Program-made: the position numbers and the translations under genes
Assembly: GCA_018241695.1 (NCBI GenBank)
Contig: JAFEDH010000003.1
Coordinates: 1 to 50,556 of the forward strand
Length of the DNA: 50,556 bases
From: Pseudomonadota bacterium
GTDB lineage: Bacteria; Pseudomonadota; Gammaproteobacteria; Burkholderiales; Rhodocyclaceae
Reading direction: 5' to 3'
Shown: piece after piece, positions 10,082-16,503 of the stretch
How the letters are laid out: each line of letters starts with the position of its first letter
Numbering within the stretch: position 1 is the first letter of the stretch
Notes under the pieces: generated by a model
Told to the model about the DNA's origin: nothing
Database searches by the model: none
The model's input: only the letters and a program-made list of their open reading frames with translations

Positions 10082-11365
10082 TTATTCATGAGTGAGAGGA
10101 GCACCCACTGCCGCCTCCAGGGAGGACCAGCTCTGTGCGGCAGCGCTTTCAGCCTGGAGCAGGGCAAGTTCGGTATTTTTCAGATTCGACTGGGCCAGCA
10201 GAAGATCCGAAAATGCCGTGCCATTGTTGGTCGCATAGTTCTGGCTCATGAGGCGCCAGGCCGCGTTGGCTTCGGGCAACTGCCGATCACTCAGGAACTG
10301 GACCTGTTTGACGGCCTGGAGCCAGGTGTTGTAGGCGGAAGCCACATTCAGCAGCACCTGCTGGCGCATCGCCTGATCGCTGGATTGCACCGCCATCAGA
10401 TTGGCGCGTGCCTGGTCCTCGCCAGCCTTTTCCTTTTCAAGAAACCAGGTAGGCAGCACGATATCCAGTTCCATCCCGAAAGTGTTGCCGGAAAGGCCCC
10501 AGGGCGGGTGATCACTGATCTTGGTCACAATCACCTGAAAGTCGGGCAGGTAGGCTTTCCGTGCGTAGGTCACGCCCTTTTCTGCAGCCGCCATCTGGTA
10601 ACCCGATCCCTTCAGGGCAGGATTGTTTTTCAGAGTGAGCAGTATGAGCTGATCGAGGGTTGTGGCATCGCGTTGAATTCCCGGAATTTCTCCCGACACC
10701 GCAAGCGGTTGTTGCGGATCGCGACCAATCAGCGTATTCAGGGTTTGCCGTAACGTATCGGTTTGTCTTTGCAGCGCGAACAGATCATTTTGAGCGCTGC
10801 TCTGGGCCACCTGGGCATTGAGATAATCGCCATAGGCGGCTGCGTTGTTTGCGTAGCGGATCTTGGTGATGCGCTTGATTTGTTCCAGCCGCTGAATATT
10901 GTCCTGCGACACGGTTTCCTGACGGAGCGATGCCAGCAACTGATAAAAGATCCCCTTGACCTGGGACTGCAATTGTTGTTCAGTGAAGGTGACCTGCGTG
11001 CCGACCGTATCTGCCTGATCCTTCGCGATGGCGCCCGCGAGCGCTTTTTTACCGAAAAGCTGGAACGGTTGGGTCAACGTGTAGCTGAATCCTTCCGATG
11101 CGCCGAGCCTGAAGGGGCTTCCCGGAATCGGATTCTGAATCAGTCCGATCTGGGGATTGCTGGAGGCTGTGGCTTGCGGTATCGCAGCCTGGGCGGCCAG
11201 ATGCAACTGACGGATCTGCTCCAGTTGGGGATTCTGCGCTTTGGCGATCTGTAGCAGTTCCGGCAGCGACAGTGGTTGTGCCGCGTAGGCGGTCCAGGGG
11301 AGGAAGCTGACCAGGCAGAGCAAAAAAAGAGTGGTTTTTACGGTGTGGAGTAGAAGATTCTTCAT
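10082..11365 (-). CDS. TolC-family outer membrane efflux protein (CzcC/CusC type)
   Basis: Outer membrane factor of 427 residues and first gene of the metal efflux operon. An N-terminal signal peptide (about residues 1-28, ending AYA-AQP) is followed by two OEP repeats with long amphipathic helices rich in Gln and Ala, such as the segments at about residues 35-70 and 240-280. There is no lipobox cysteine, so it is not a CusC-like lipoprotein. It should form a trimeric beta-barrel with a periplasmic alpha-barrel that docks on the adaptor. The promoter must lie in the upstream 11366-11693 interval, next to the prophage. Confidence 0.88.
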   Translation of the reverse strand: MKNLLLHTVKTTLFLLCLVSFLPWTAYAAQPLSLPELLQIAKAQNPQLEQIRQLHLAAQAAIPQATASSNPQIGLIQNPIPGSPFRLGASEGFSYTLTQPFQLFGKKALAGAIAKDQADTVGTQVTFTEQQLQSQVKGIFYQLLASLRQETVSQDNIQRLEQIKRITKIRYANNAAAYGDYLNAQVAQSSAQNDLFALQRQTDTLRQTLNTLIGRDPQQPLAVSGEIPGIQRDATTLDQLILLTLKNNPALKGSGYQMAAAEKGVTYARKAYLPDFQVIVTKISDHPPWGLSGNTFGMELDIVLPTWFLEKEKAGEDQARANLMAVQSSDQAMRQQVLLNVASAYNTWLQAVKQVQFLSDRQLPEANAAWRLMSQNYATNNGTAFSDLLLAQSNLKNTELALLQAESAAAQSWSSLEAAVGAPLTHE

Positions 11366-11676
11366 GCCTTTTTTGGAATGCCATTATCCCGGAGCAAATT
11401 TTCTATCCGGGTACTGCTTCAGATACGATTCTATCCACCGGGTTCTTTCCGGGGGCTGACATTTTGTCCTTCGATGTCTATTCCAGCTTCAGTTGTTTGC
11501 CGTACATCCAGATACTCAAGATCACCATCATTTTCCGTATCACGATGTGCATAGCATTGGTGGCCACATCCTGCTTGATGATTTTTCACCCTGAAACAAA
11601 CAGAGAGGGGTTTTCTCCGGATTTCAAAAGTGGGCAGATAAATCCGTCTGAAGCTATATTGGGATCGGTATATTAT
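11366..11676. other. Non-coding gap between the efflux operon and the prophage
   Basis: This stretch should contain the promoter of the efflux operon, reading leftwards. A direct repeat TTCTATCC occurs at 11401-11408 and 11429-11436 and might be a regulator site, but a clear -35/-10 pair was not found. A GATAAT-like -10 exists on the reverse strand without a good -35, which is common for response-regulator-activated metal promoters. The right end is AT-rich and runs into the dif-like site. No convincing gene is present. Confidence 0.5.
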
Positions 11677-11704
11677 ATTTTACATAATGCACATTATTTA
11701 CTTT
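11677..11704. other. Left prophage junction, dif-like XerC/XerD site (attL)
   Basis: A 28-bp site with the structure 11-6-11. The XerD-like arm ATTTTACATAA is at 11677-11687, the centre TGCACA at 11688-11693 and the XerC-like arm TTATTTACTTT at 11694-11704. Read on the reverse strand, the XerD side TTATGTAAAAT differs from the E. coli dif half TTATGTTAAAT at one base. A related site lies at 18122-18150. If exchange was by XerC, the arm and centre left of 11693 are host sequence and the XerC arm is phage-derived. Confidence 0.75.
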
Positions 11705-12065
11705 ACGGACGACGCCTAAACCCGCCACCAGCCGTGGCGAGACCGCTCCCGTAAATACCGAAAGAACTCCACGCCAGCGTGCCCACGACCGCGCAAAGCA
11801 TCGCGGCACGCGAAAGAAAACCCCGCCAAAACTCCGCCCGGACCGGGTTCTTCTCCTGCTGACTCTCCACGTCCGCAATTACGGACGACGGATCGAGTTC
11901 GAGGGTGATGGCGATCTTGGCCGCGAGGTAGGTGTTCATCCCCTGCTTGCCCTTGCGGATCGCGCTCAGGTCCTGCTTGCTGACGTCCAGCCGCTTGGCC
12001 AATTCGTAGTCTGACGAAAGTGATAGGCGGGCCTTGGCGGCATCCAGATATTCAGCGGCATTCAT
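11703..12065 (-). CDS. DUF3693 helix-turn-helix protein, probable phage repressor
   Basis: A 120-residue protein. The N-terminal two-thirds has an HTH-like region (YELAKRLDVSKQDLSAIRKG) typical of phage XRE/DUF3693 regulators, followed by LAAKIAITLELDPSSVIADVESQQEK. The C-terminal third has a hydrophobic segment (AAMLCAVVGTLAW), as in many DUF3693 proteins of filamentous phages. It is transcribed away from the phage structural operon, and its start faces two perfect palindromes at 12130 and 12159, so it very probably represses the forward operon. SD-like AAGGGG lies upstream of the ATG. The stop codon falls inside the left att site. DNA binding is inferred, not shown. Confidence 0.8.
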   Translation of the reverse strand: MNAAEYLDAAKARLSLSSDYELAKRLDVSKQDLSAIRKGKQGMNTYLAAKIAITLELDPSSVIADVESQQEKNPVRAEFWRGFLSRAAMLCAVVGTLAWSSFGIYGSGLATAGGGFRRRP

Positions 12066-12105
12066 CGTTTTCCCCTTCGGGCGTCAATACACGTTGCGGA
12101 ATGTA

Positions 12106-12121
12106 GTCGGGTTTCTCTGAC
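12106..12121. promoter_or_regulatory. Degenerate third operator-like site
   Basis: The 16 bases from 12106 begin GTCGG and end GAC with a TTTC core, resembling the two perfect operators to the right. It lies 24 bp from the first one. It may be a weaker repressor site controlling the repressor gene itself. Confidence 0.35.
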
Positions 12122-12127
12122 TTGACA
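12122..12127 (+). promoter_or_regulatory. Candidate -35 element of the phage early promoter
   Basis: A perfect TTGACA sits immediately left of the first palindrome. With 17-bp spacing, a weak -10 (ACTCTT) falls at 12145-12150, just after that palindrome, so repressor binding would occupy the promoter spacer. The transcript would enter the gene at 12205. The -10 is poor, so this is tentative. Confidence 0.4.
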
Positions 12128-12129
12128 AC

Positions 12130-12144
12130 GTCGGAATTTCCGAC
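12130..12144. promoter_or_regulatory. Palindromic operator O1
   Basis: GTCGGAATTTCCGAC is a perfect 7+1+7 palindrome. An identical copy is at 12159. It lies between divergent phage genes and over the candidate promoter, so it is very likely the binding site of the DUF3693 repressor-like protein. Confidence 0.75.
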
Positions 12145-12158
12145 CACTCTTCGGGCCA

Positions 12159-12173
12159 GTCGGAATTTCCGAC
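12159..12173. promoter_or_regulatory. Palindromic operator O2
   Basis: Second identical copy of GTCGGAATTTCCGAC, here extended by a flanking A/T pair. It is 29 bp from O1 centre to centre, near three helical turns, which suits cooperative binding of dimers on one face of the DNA. Confidence 0.75.
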
Positions 12174-12204
12174 TACTTACCCAAACGTCAAAGGAGTGCG
12201 AAAA

Positions 12205-12510
12205 ATGAATGCCCAAGTCCAGGAACTGCAAAAGCAAACCATCAAGGCCAACCAAATCCTCATCGTCGGTCGCGTCGAAGACGTCCGCCGCTGGGAATCC
12301 GGCGACGGCTGCACGGTGACGGTGATCTCGCCGGCCCCGGATGAGTACTCCCAGCCCAACACCTACGAAATCCAGACCACAGGCCGCGCCCAGGTCCGCA
12401 AGGGCGACGACTTCAAGCAGCTCTGCACCCTCTCCGGCTGGATGAAAAAAGGCCGCGACCCCGGCCAGAAGTTCAACAACCTCCGTCTGCGCGCTGTCGA
12501 AGCCTTCTGA
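12205..12510 (+). CDS. Candidate phage ssDNA-binding protein (pV-like)
   Basis: A 101-residue protein at the head of the phage operon. The ATG at 12205 has the strong SD AAGGAG at 12191-12196; a GTG at 12196 overlaps that SD and is rejected. From about residue 18 the sequence alternates in a beta pattern (QILIVGRVEDVRRW, CTVTVISP, TYEIQTTGRAQV, LCTLSGWMKK), as expected of an OB-fold. Position and size match gene V products of filamentous phages, which coat the single-stranded genome and repress translation of the initiator. The name is inferred from fold pattern, size and synteny; I see no diagnostic signature. Confidence 0.6.
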   Translation: MNAQVQELQKQTIKANQILIVGRVEDVRRWESGDGCTVTVISPAPDEYSQPNTYEIQTTGRAQVRKGDDFKQLCTLSGWMKKGRDPGQKFNNLRLRAVEAF

Positions 12511-12520
12511 GGGGCCGGCC

Positions 12521-12718
12521 ATGGACGACGTCCTGCAAGCGCTGGCCGAGCAAATGATTGTTCCCCTCGAAAAGGAACGCGTGGAGCTGGTGGCATGGCT
12601 CGAAGCCGGTAACGGCGTGACCGCGCCCACGGTCGTTCTCGGTGCTGTCTATGCCCGCCTCGGCGAGCTCCACCGGGAGATCATTGATCTGCGCTACCCG
12701 GGAGGCTCGCGCCTGTGA
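12521..12718 (+). CDS. Small hypothetical inovirus protein (65 aa)
   Basis: A 65-residue protein of no recognised family. It is acidic and mostly helical (LQALAEQMIVPLEKERVELV), without signal peptide or membrane segment. It starts 10 bp after the ssDNA-binding-like gene and its TGA overlaps the GTG of the next gene in GTGA, so it is probably translated as part of the early phage operon. Position between pV-like and initiator genes suggests a replication accessory, by inference only. Confidence 0.55.
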   Translation: MDDVLQALAEQMIVPLEKERVELVAWLEAGNGVTAPTVVLGAVYARLGELHREIIDLRYPGGSRL

Positions 12719-13008
12719 CCCCCCGCTCCCGGTACGAGGCCCGCGTCCTCCCCCTCCGCTCCTGCTCCCTGTGCGAACACCAAGCCCCCCTCGGCGACGG
12801 TGACGCTTATTGCGCCCAAGGGATCGGCCCGGGTCGGATGCCGGCCTCCCCGGGAGGCTTTTTGTGTCGTTGCCATGGCTTCGAATATCGCCGGGCAATA
12901 CTTGAGTGCGAGGCAGGGGAATTAGGGGTTTTGACACCGATGCACTTAATAACCATCGGTGTGGAGTCTCAAAATGAGACAAATTGGGGTCCGGAGGCCG
13001 TGTCGTGA
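12715..13008 (+). CDS. Small cysteine-rich hypothetical inovirus protein (97 aa)
   Basis: A 97-residue ORF joined to both neighbours by GTGA overlaps: its GTG at 12715 overlaps the stop before it, and its TGA overlaps the GTG of the replication initiator at 13005. C17, C20, C33, C51 and C53-H54 could form a zinc-binding knuckle. The C-terminal third uses different codons (lower GC at third positions) and overlies two inverted repeats at 12934-12980, and a terminator-like hairpin lies inside at 12844. The coding call therefore rests on the paired overlaps and cysteine pattern. No function is known. It could alternatively be a regulatory leader with a fortuitous frame. Confidence 0.5.
   Translation: MTPRSRYEARVLPLRSCSLCEHQAPLGDGDAYCAQGIGPGRMPASPGGFLCRCHGFEYRRAILECEAGELGVLTPMHLITIGVESQNETNWGPEAVS
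12844..12863 (+). terminator. Terminator-like hairpin inside the early phage operon
   Basis: GCCTCC at 12844-12849, a CCG loop, GGAGGC at 12853-12858, then TTTTT at 12859-12863. It has the form of a rho-independent terminator yet sits inside the 97-residue ORF, upstream of the replication initiator. It may attenuate the transcript and hold down initiator synthesis. Confidence 0.45.
12934..12980 (+). promoter_or_regulatory. Two adjacent inverted repeats just before the initiator start
   Basis: ACACCGATG at 12934-12942 pairs with CATCGGTGT at 12954-12962 (9 bp, 11-base loop). Directly after it, GTCTC at 12966-12970 pairs with GAGAC at 12976-12980. They lie 13 bp before the SD (GGAGG, 12993-12997) of the initiator GTG at 13005. 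They could be a translational operator, as pV uses on gene II mRNA in Ff phages, or part of a replication origin. Confidence 0.45.
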
Positions 13009-14111
13009 AACAAACTCCGGTTTGTTCCACGCCCGTTTTTATCGATTGGGCCGACCTGTTCCAGCGCCACGGATCGGACACCCTCCCGGTGGTCGGGTCC
13101 GGTCGGCAGGTCCGCACGGACCTCGACATGGACAAGCTGGAAGCGGAAACCATTCGCAAGCTCAACTTCGAGGGGTCGCACTCCACTCAGGTTCAGGTCT
13201 GGTCTGACGGCCACGCCCAATGCCTGCGCGGCAATGTGGGGCGCTGGGGCCGTCCGGACAACGTCTGGAACCTCGACTGGGCCGACACCTTGGCCAAGGC
13301 CAACACCATCGCCCAAGAGCACGGCCTCCGGGACTTCACCCCCGGTGAGCATTACCTCAAGGACTCCGTTTCCAAGCATGACGCGGAACGGGGGATTTTC
13401 GAGGGTTGGACGGGGGCGCGCTGCTCCCGGCTGGATGTCACGGCCAACTACCAGACCGGAAGCCATGAAATGGCCCGCCACCTCTTCCAGTTCGTCGGCG
13501 GCCTGCGGGCGGCCCGCATCAGCAAATCCCGTCTCGGTGAAACCACGCTGGTCTGGGGCTCGGGTGGGAGCGCGAAACAGGTTGAGCTTTACCTCAAAGG
13601 CCCGGAGCTACTGGCCCACGCCAAGGGCGATCTGGAAAAGGCCCGCGTCAAAAAATCGGACATTTATCAATTCTGCATGGACGTGGGTCTGGTGCGGATC
13701 GAGTGCAAGTGGCGGCGCGGCTTTCTACGTGACCACGGAATGAATTTTGTTGGGGGCATCAACATGGGAAAAATCGAAGCGCTCTATCGTCGGGAAACCG
13801 CTTTCCTCCTCGACGCCAACCCGGACCGGCTGGTCCATCTGGTGGATGCCATGCCGAAGAAGCTCAAGCTTTACGCGCTGGCGTGGATGGACGGGCGCGA
13901 CGTGGCCGGCATGGTGTCGCGCGCCACCTTCTACCGGGTCGCCAAGGGCCTGCGCGAGTACGGCTTGGACATTGCAGAGCCCCGGGCCGCCTCCTCCCAT
14001 GCCGAAGAGGATCTGCAAAAGATGCTCGACGCCCTGCCCCGCTTCTCCCTGCGTCCCCTCGGCATGCCCGAGTGGTACGAGGCCAGCAGCTACGAACGGA
14101 AGGCCGCGTAA
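13005..14111 (+). CDS. Phage replication initiation protein (gene II / Phage_CRI family)
   Basis: A 368-residue rolling-circle replication initiator of filamentous phages, which nicks the plus strand of the double-stranded form to start replication. Near residues 140-150 is the RLDVTANYQTG motif, common in gene II/CRI proteins, and later ECKWRRGFLRDHGMNF followed by a C-terminal X-like domain. The GTG at 13005 is chosen because GGAGG stands 7 bases upstream and because the preceding ORF ends in the same GTGA; a TTG at 12984 is less likely. Its stop overlaps the ATG of the next gene in TAATG. The length is normal for the family and no disruption is seen. Confidence 0.85.
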   Translation: MKQTPVCSTPVFIDWADLFQRHGSDTLPVVGSGRQVRTDLDMDKLEAETIRKLNFEGSHSTQVQVWSDGHAQCLRGNVGRWGRPDNVWNLDWADTLAKANTIAQEHGLRDFTPGEHYLKDSVSKHDAERGIFEGWTGARCSRLDVTANYQTGSHEMARHLFQFVGGLRAARISKSRLGETTLVWGSGGSAKQVELYLKGPELLAHAKGDLEKARVKKSDIYQFCMDVGLVRIECKWRRGFLRDHGMNFVGGINMGKIEALYRRETAFLLDANPDRLVHLVDAMPKKLKLYALAWMDGRDVAGMVSRATFYRVAKGLREYGLDIAEPRAASSHAEEDLQKMLDALPRFSLRPLGMPEWYEASSYERKAA

Positions 14112-14353
14112 TGGCTCTCTGCGTCCAACTGCAAAACGGCGCCATCGTCACGGACTCAACGCCCCCGGAGTCCTGCACGGGTTATGTCCTGCTTACCGGC
14201 CCGGAGTACGCCTCCATGGGCAATTCGTCCATCTGGACCCTGCCGGATGCCCAAGCCGGTGCCCAACTCTGGGCGCTGGGCCTCATGGCCGTGGTGCTGC
14301 CCGCCTTCGTCGCGTGGTGCATCCGCGCCATCTGGTCCCCCCTCGAAAGCTGA
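14111..14353 (+). CDS. Small inovirus membrane protein, candidate minor coat protein
   Basis: An 80-residue protein whose ATG overlaps the initiator stop (TAATG). The N-terminal half is polar with two cysteines; the C-terminal third has one strong membrane helix (LGLMAVVLPAFVAWCIRAIW) and a short basic/polar end. In filamentous phages the slot between the replication genes and pVIII encodes virion-end proteins such as pVII/pIX, which sit in the inner membrane before assembly. The role is inferred from position and topology; the sequence itself is not diagnostic. Confidence 0.65.
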   Translation: MALCVQLQNGAIVTDSTPPESCTGYVLLTGPEYASMGNSSIWTLPDAQAGAQLWALGLMAVVLPAFVAWCIRAIWSPLES

Positions 14354-14421
14354 TTTCACGGCGTGACAGGCTTGCTCCCGGCCTGCCGCGCCTCCTCAAT
14401 CTGGGAGCATGGAGAAATCAA

Positions 14422-14643
14422 ATGCAAGTCACCCGCAATGTCGCCATCAAGTACGGTCTGGGTCTGGGTCTGGCCGCTTCTGCCGCTTCGTCCTTCGCCG
14501 CCGGCATCGACCTCACCCCCCTGACCAGCGCCATCGACCTCACCACGGTGGTTGCCGCCATCATGGCCGTGGCCGCGCTGAAGTTCGCCCCGCAACTGAC
14601 CAAGTTCGCGGTGAATTCCATCAGCAAGATGTTCCCCAAGTAA
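14422..14643 (+). CDS. Major coat protein (pVIII-like)
   Basis: A 73-residue prepro-coat protein. The N-terminal basic stretch and hydrophobic core end in an AxA-type cleavage site (SSFA-AGID, after about residue 26). This leaves a mature protein of about 47 residues with the pVIII layout: acidic amphipathic N-terminus (IDLTPLTSAIDL), a central membrane helix (TVVAAIMAVAALKFA) and a basic C-terminus (KFAVNSISKMFPK) that would face the DNA. SD GGAGA lies 7 bases before the ATG. Thousands of copies coat the virion in this family. A strong hairpin follows 15 bp after the stop. Confidence 0.85.
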   Translation: MQVTRNVAIKYGLGLGLAASAASSFAAGIDLTPLTSAIDLTTVVAAIMAVAALKFAPQLTKFAVNSISKMFPK

Positions 14644-14657
14644 GACGGGAGCAGGGC

Positions 14658-14673
14658 ACGGGGGACGCCCCGT
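14658..14673 (+). terminator. Hairpin after the major coat gene
   Basis: ACGGGG at 14658-14663, loop GACG, CCCCGT at 14668-14673. The next T run (in the stretch TTCTTTTTTTTTTCC) is about 30 bases further on, so this is not a standard terminator. It may stabilise coat mRNA or reduce read-through, as the terminator after gene VIII does in Ff phages. Confidence 0.4.
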
Positions 14674-14686
14674 CGCCCACCTCATC

Positions 14687-14758
14687 ATGATTTGGCTCGC
14701 CCTTCTTTTTTTTTCCGGAACGCTCGCGGGCGCTCTGGTTTCCCACGCCCTCTTCTGA
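14687..14758 (+). CDS. Tiny membrane peptide (23 aa), candidate inovirus minor coat protein
   Basis: An ATG at 14687 opens a 23-codon frame encoding one hydrophobic helix (begins MIWLALLFF, ends ALVSHALF). Its TGA overlaps the ATG of the adhesin gene in TGATG, which suggests translational coupling. Ff pVII and pIX are similarly small (about 32-33 residues) single-helix virion proteins. There is no good SD directly upstream, so evidence is position, hydrophobicity and overlap only. Confidence 0.4.
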   Translation: MIWLALLFFSGTLAGALVSHALF

Positions 14759-16179
14759 TGCGACTCGTCCGCGCCCTGCTCTGGTTCGCTGCCGGCTTCC
14801 TCATGTCTGCCTGGGCGGTGTCTTCCTACGCCTCGGTGACGATCTGGTCTTACCAGTTCGGCCACGCTGGCACCCTTTCTTTTCCGGCCACGGTGACTTC
14901 TGGCTATGCGGATGCTGCCAGTGCGGAAGCGGCGGCGGATGCGGCCCAGACGGCTTCCAAGTGGGTGGATGGCACCACCTACACCTGCGTTTCCACGGGC
15001 GCATGGTCAGCCTCCGGTGACTACCGTTCCCACCAGTGCAGCTATAACCATACCGTCAGCGGCTACAACGGCATCAATGACATTGCCGTGCAGGCGTACT
15101 GCGGCTCGGGCACCTCCTATAGCAAGGGCTCTTGCTCCGGTACTCAATGCACCTCGACCGCCATCGCCGCAGGTCCGGCCTACTTCACCAATCCGGCCTC
15201 ACTGGCTTGCGCCTCGAACGGTTGCTTCGCCTCCTTCGCCATGGTCAATAGCCCGGGCAGTCCGACGGCACAAGCCATCTGGGGGGTGGATAACGGCGTC
15301 GCCGTCTATCGCGTCTGGGGCATGTACACCTACAACGGTGGCGGGGCCTCGGACGTCTGCACCCAAGGTGCGCTCAATCAGCCCGCCATGCCTTCTCCCT
15401 CGGCCAATGCGCCCACGGATACCTGCGCCGCTGGGCAGTTCAAGACCACCCAGAATGGCAAGACCGTCTGTGTGGATGCCTCCACGAATAAGGCCGTGCC
15501 CACGGGTCCGCAGTTCGTTTCCGGCACGTCTTGCACCAGCGTCACCAATGCCGACAACACCATCACGCAAACCTGCGTGACGCAGGCCCCGGACGGTTCC
15601 ACCACCAGCAAGGCGACGACGTACCCGGCCAACACCCCGGCCACGGCCATGCAACCCGCAAGCTCCTCTTCTACCTACACGCCGGGTCAGATGACGGACC
15701 CCAAGCAGTCCTACTGCGCCACCAATCCTTCCGCCTGCGGCATGGGGGGCGGCGGCGGTTCTTCCGCTCCTGCCACCAACCCGGCCACGGGCCAGCCGCA
15801 AGGCTCCATGGGCGACTACTGCGCCCAGAACCCCACGGCCAACGGCTGCAAGACCACGACGCAGGGCACGGCGGCCACGGTGCAGAACCTCTACAACGCG
15901 GACGGTAATGGCCGGTCCTTCTCCAACTCGGTCACCACTTTCCAGAACACCATTCACGGCTCGGCCATGTATTCCGCCACGGGCGGTTTCTTCCACGGCC
16001 CCAGCTTCTCCGGCAGTTGCTCGGGCCTCTCCACCAGCTTCACCCTGCTCCACTCCTCCTTTTCCCTTGACCTCACGCCCTACCTCTGCGGCGACATGGC
16101 GCAAGGGCTCTACGCCTTGCTCAAGGCGGGCATTCTGCTGGCCGCCACGGTGGCCGCGTTCTCGGTGGCGATCCTATGA
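14758..16179 (+). CDS. Inovirus attachment/minor coat protein (pIII-like)
   Basis: A 473-residue virion-tip adhesin. The ATG at 14758 opens a signal peptide (LVRALLWFAAGFLMSAWAVSSYA, cleavage near residue 25). An upstream in-frame start is rejected because of the TGATG coupling and the signal peptide. The ectodomain is rich in Cys, Ser, Thr and Gly, with N-terminal globular domains, a glycine/proline-rich linker (GMGGGGGSS at about residue 335) and a C-terminal domain ending in a membrane helix (LLKAGILLAATVAAFSVAIL). That order matches pIII, which binds pilus and Tol proteins on the recipient. The receptor cannot be told from sequence. The stop overlaps the next start in ATGA. Confidence 0.8.
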   Translation: MRLVRALLWFAAGFLMSAWAVSSYASVTIWSYQFGHAGTLSFPATVTSGYADAASAEAAADAAQTASKWVDGTTYTCVSTGAWSASGDYRSHQCSYNHTVSGYNGINDIAVQAYCGSGTSYSKGSCSGTQCTSTAIAAGPAYFTNPASLACASNGCFASFAMVNSPGSPTAQAIWGVDNGVAVYRVWGMYTYNGGGASDVCTQGALNQPAMPSPSANAPTDTCAAGQFKTTQNGKTVCVDASTNKAVPTGPQFVSGTSCTSVTNADNTITQTCVTQAPDGSTTSKATTYPANTPATAMQPASSSSTYTPGQMTDPKQSYCATNPSACGMGGGGGSSAPATNPATGQPQGSMGDYCAQNPTANGCKTTTQGTAATVQNLYNADGNGRSFSNSVTTFQNTIHGSAMYSATGGFFHGPSFSGSCSGLSTSFTLLHSSFSLDLTPYLCGDMAQGLYALLKAGILLAATVAAFSVAIL

Positions 16180-16499
16180 CCGACAACTGGCTCACTGCGC
16201 TGACGACGTGGCTCCTCGGCCTCGTTCAGTCCGTTTTCTCCTCGCTGCTCACCTTCATCCATGACGCGGCGCTCTGGCTGTTTGACGGGGTGCTGCAAGC
16301 CATTGCCGGCTTGGTCGCCGCGATCCCGGTGCCGTCCTTCCTCTCCTCGGGCTTGAACCTCGACGGCATTTTTAGCGGCTTCCCCGGCTATGCCTTCTAT
16401 CTGCTCAACCAGCTATCCATCGGGACCGCCTTCGGCATCTTCACTGCCGGGGTGATGTTCCGCCTCACGCGCAAACTTTTCACTCTGGGCCAATGGTGA
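16176..16499 (+). CDS. DUF2523 minor coat protein (pVI-like)
   Basis: A 107-residue membrane protein with three hydrophobic segments (about residues 8-25, 36-55 and 78-97) and a basic C-terminus (RLTRKLF). DUF2523 proteins in this slot are the pVI equivalents that cap the adhesin end of the virion. Its ATG overlaps the adhesin stop (ATGA) and the Zot gene follows after 4 bp, so the three are coupled. Confidence 0.8.
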   Translation: MTDNWLTALTTWLLGLVQSVFSSLLTFIHDAALWLFDGVLQAIAGLVAAIPVPSFLSSGLNLDGIFSGFPGYAFYLLNQLSIGTAFGIFTAGVMFRLTRKLFTLGQW

Positions 16500-16503
16500 C
16501 GAC

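Noticed and set aside
11464..11754. Possible 96-residue membrane ORF across the left att junction
   Set aside because: It starts at TTG, crosses the dif-like site and has no SD or family; the phage/host boundary inside it argues against a real gene.
12984..13004. TTG start for the replication initiator
   Set aside because: The GTG at 13005 has GGAGG at the right spacing and shares GTGA with the previous gene.
14692..14757. Upstream start for the adhesin gene
   Set aside because: The added residues are Arg/Phe-rich and displace the signal peptide; the ATG at 14758 is coupled by TGATG.
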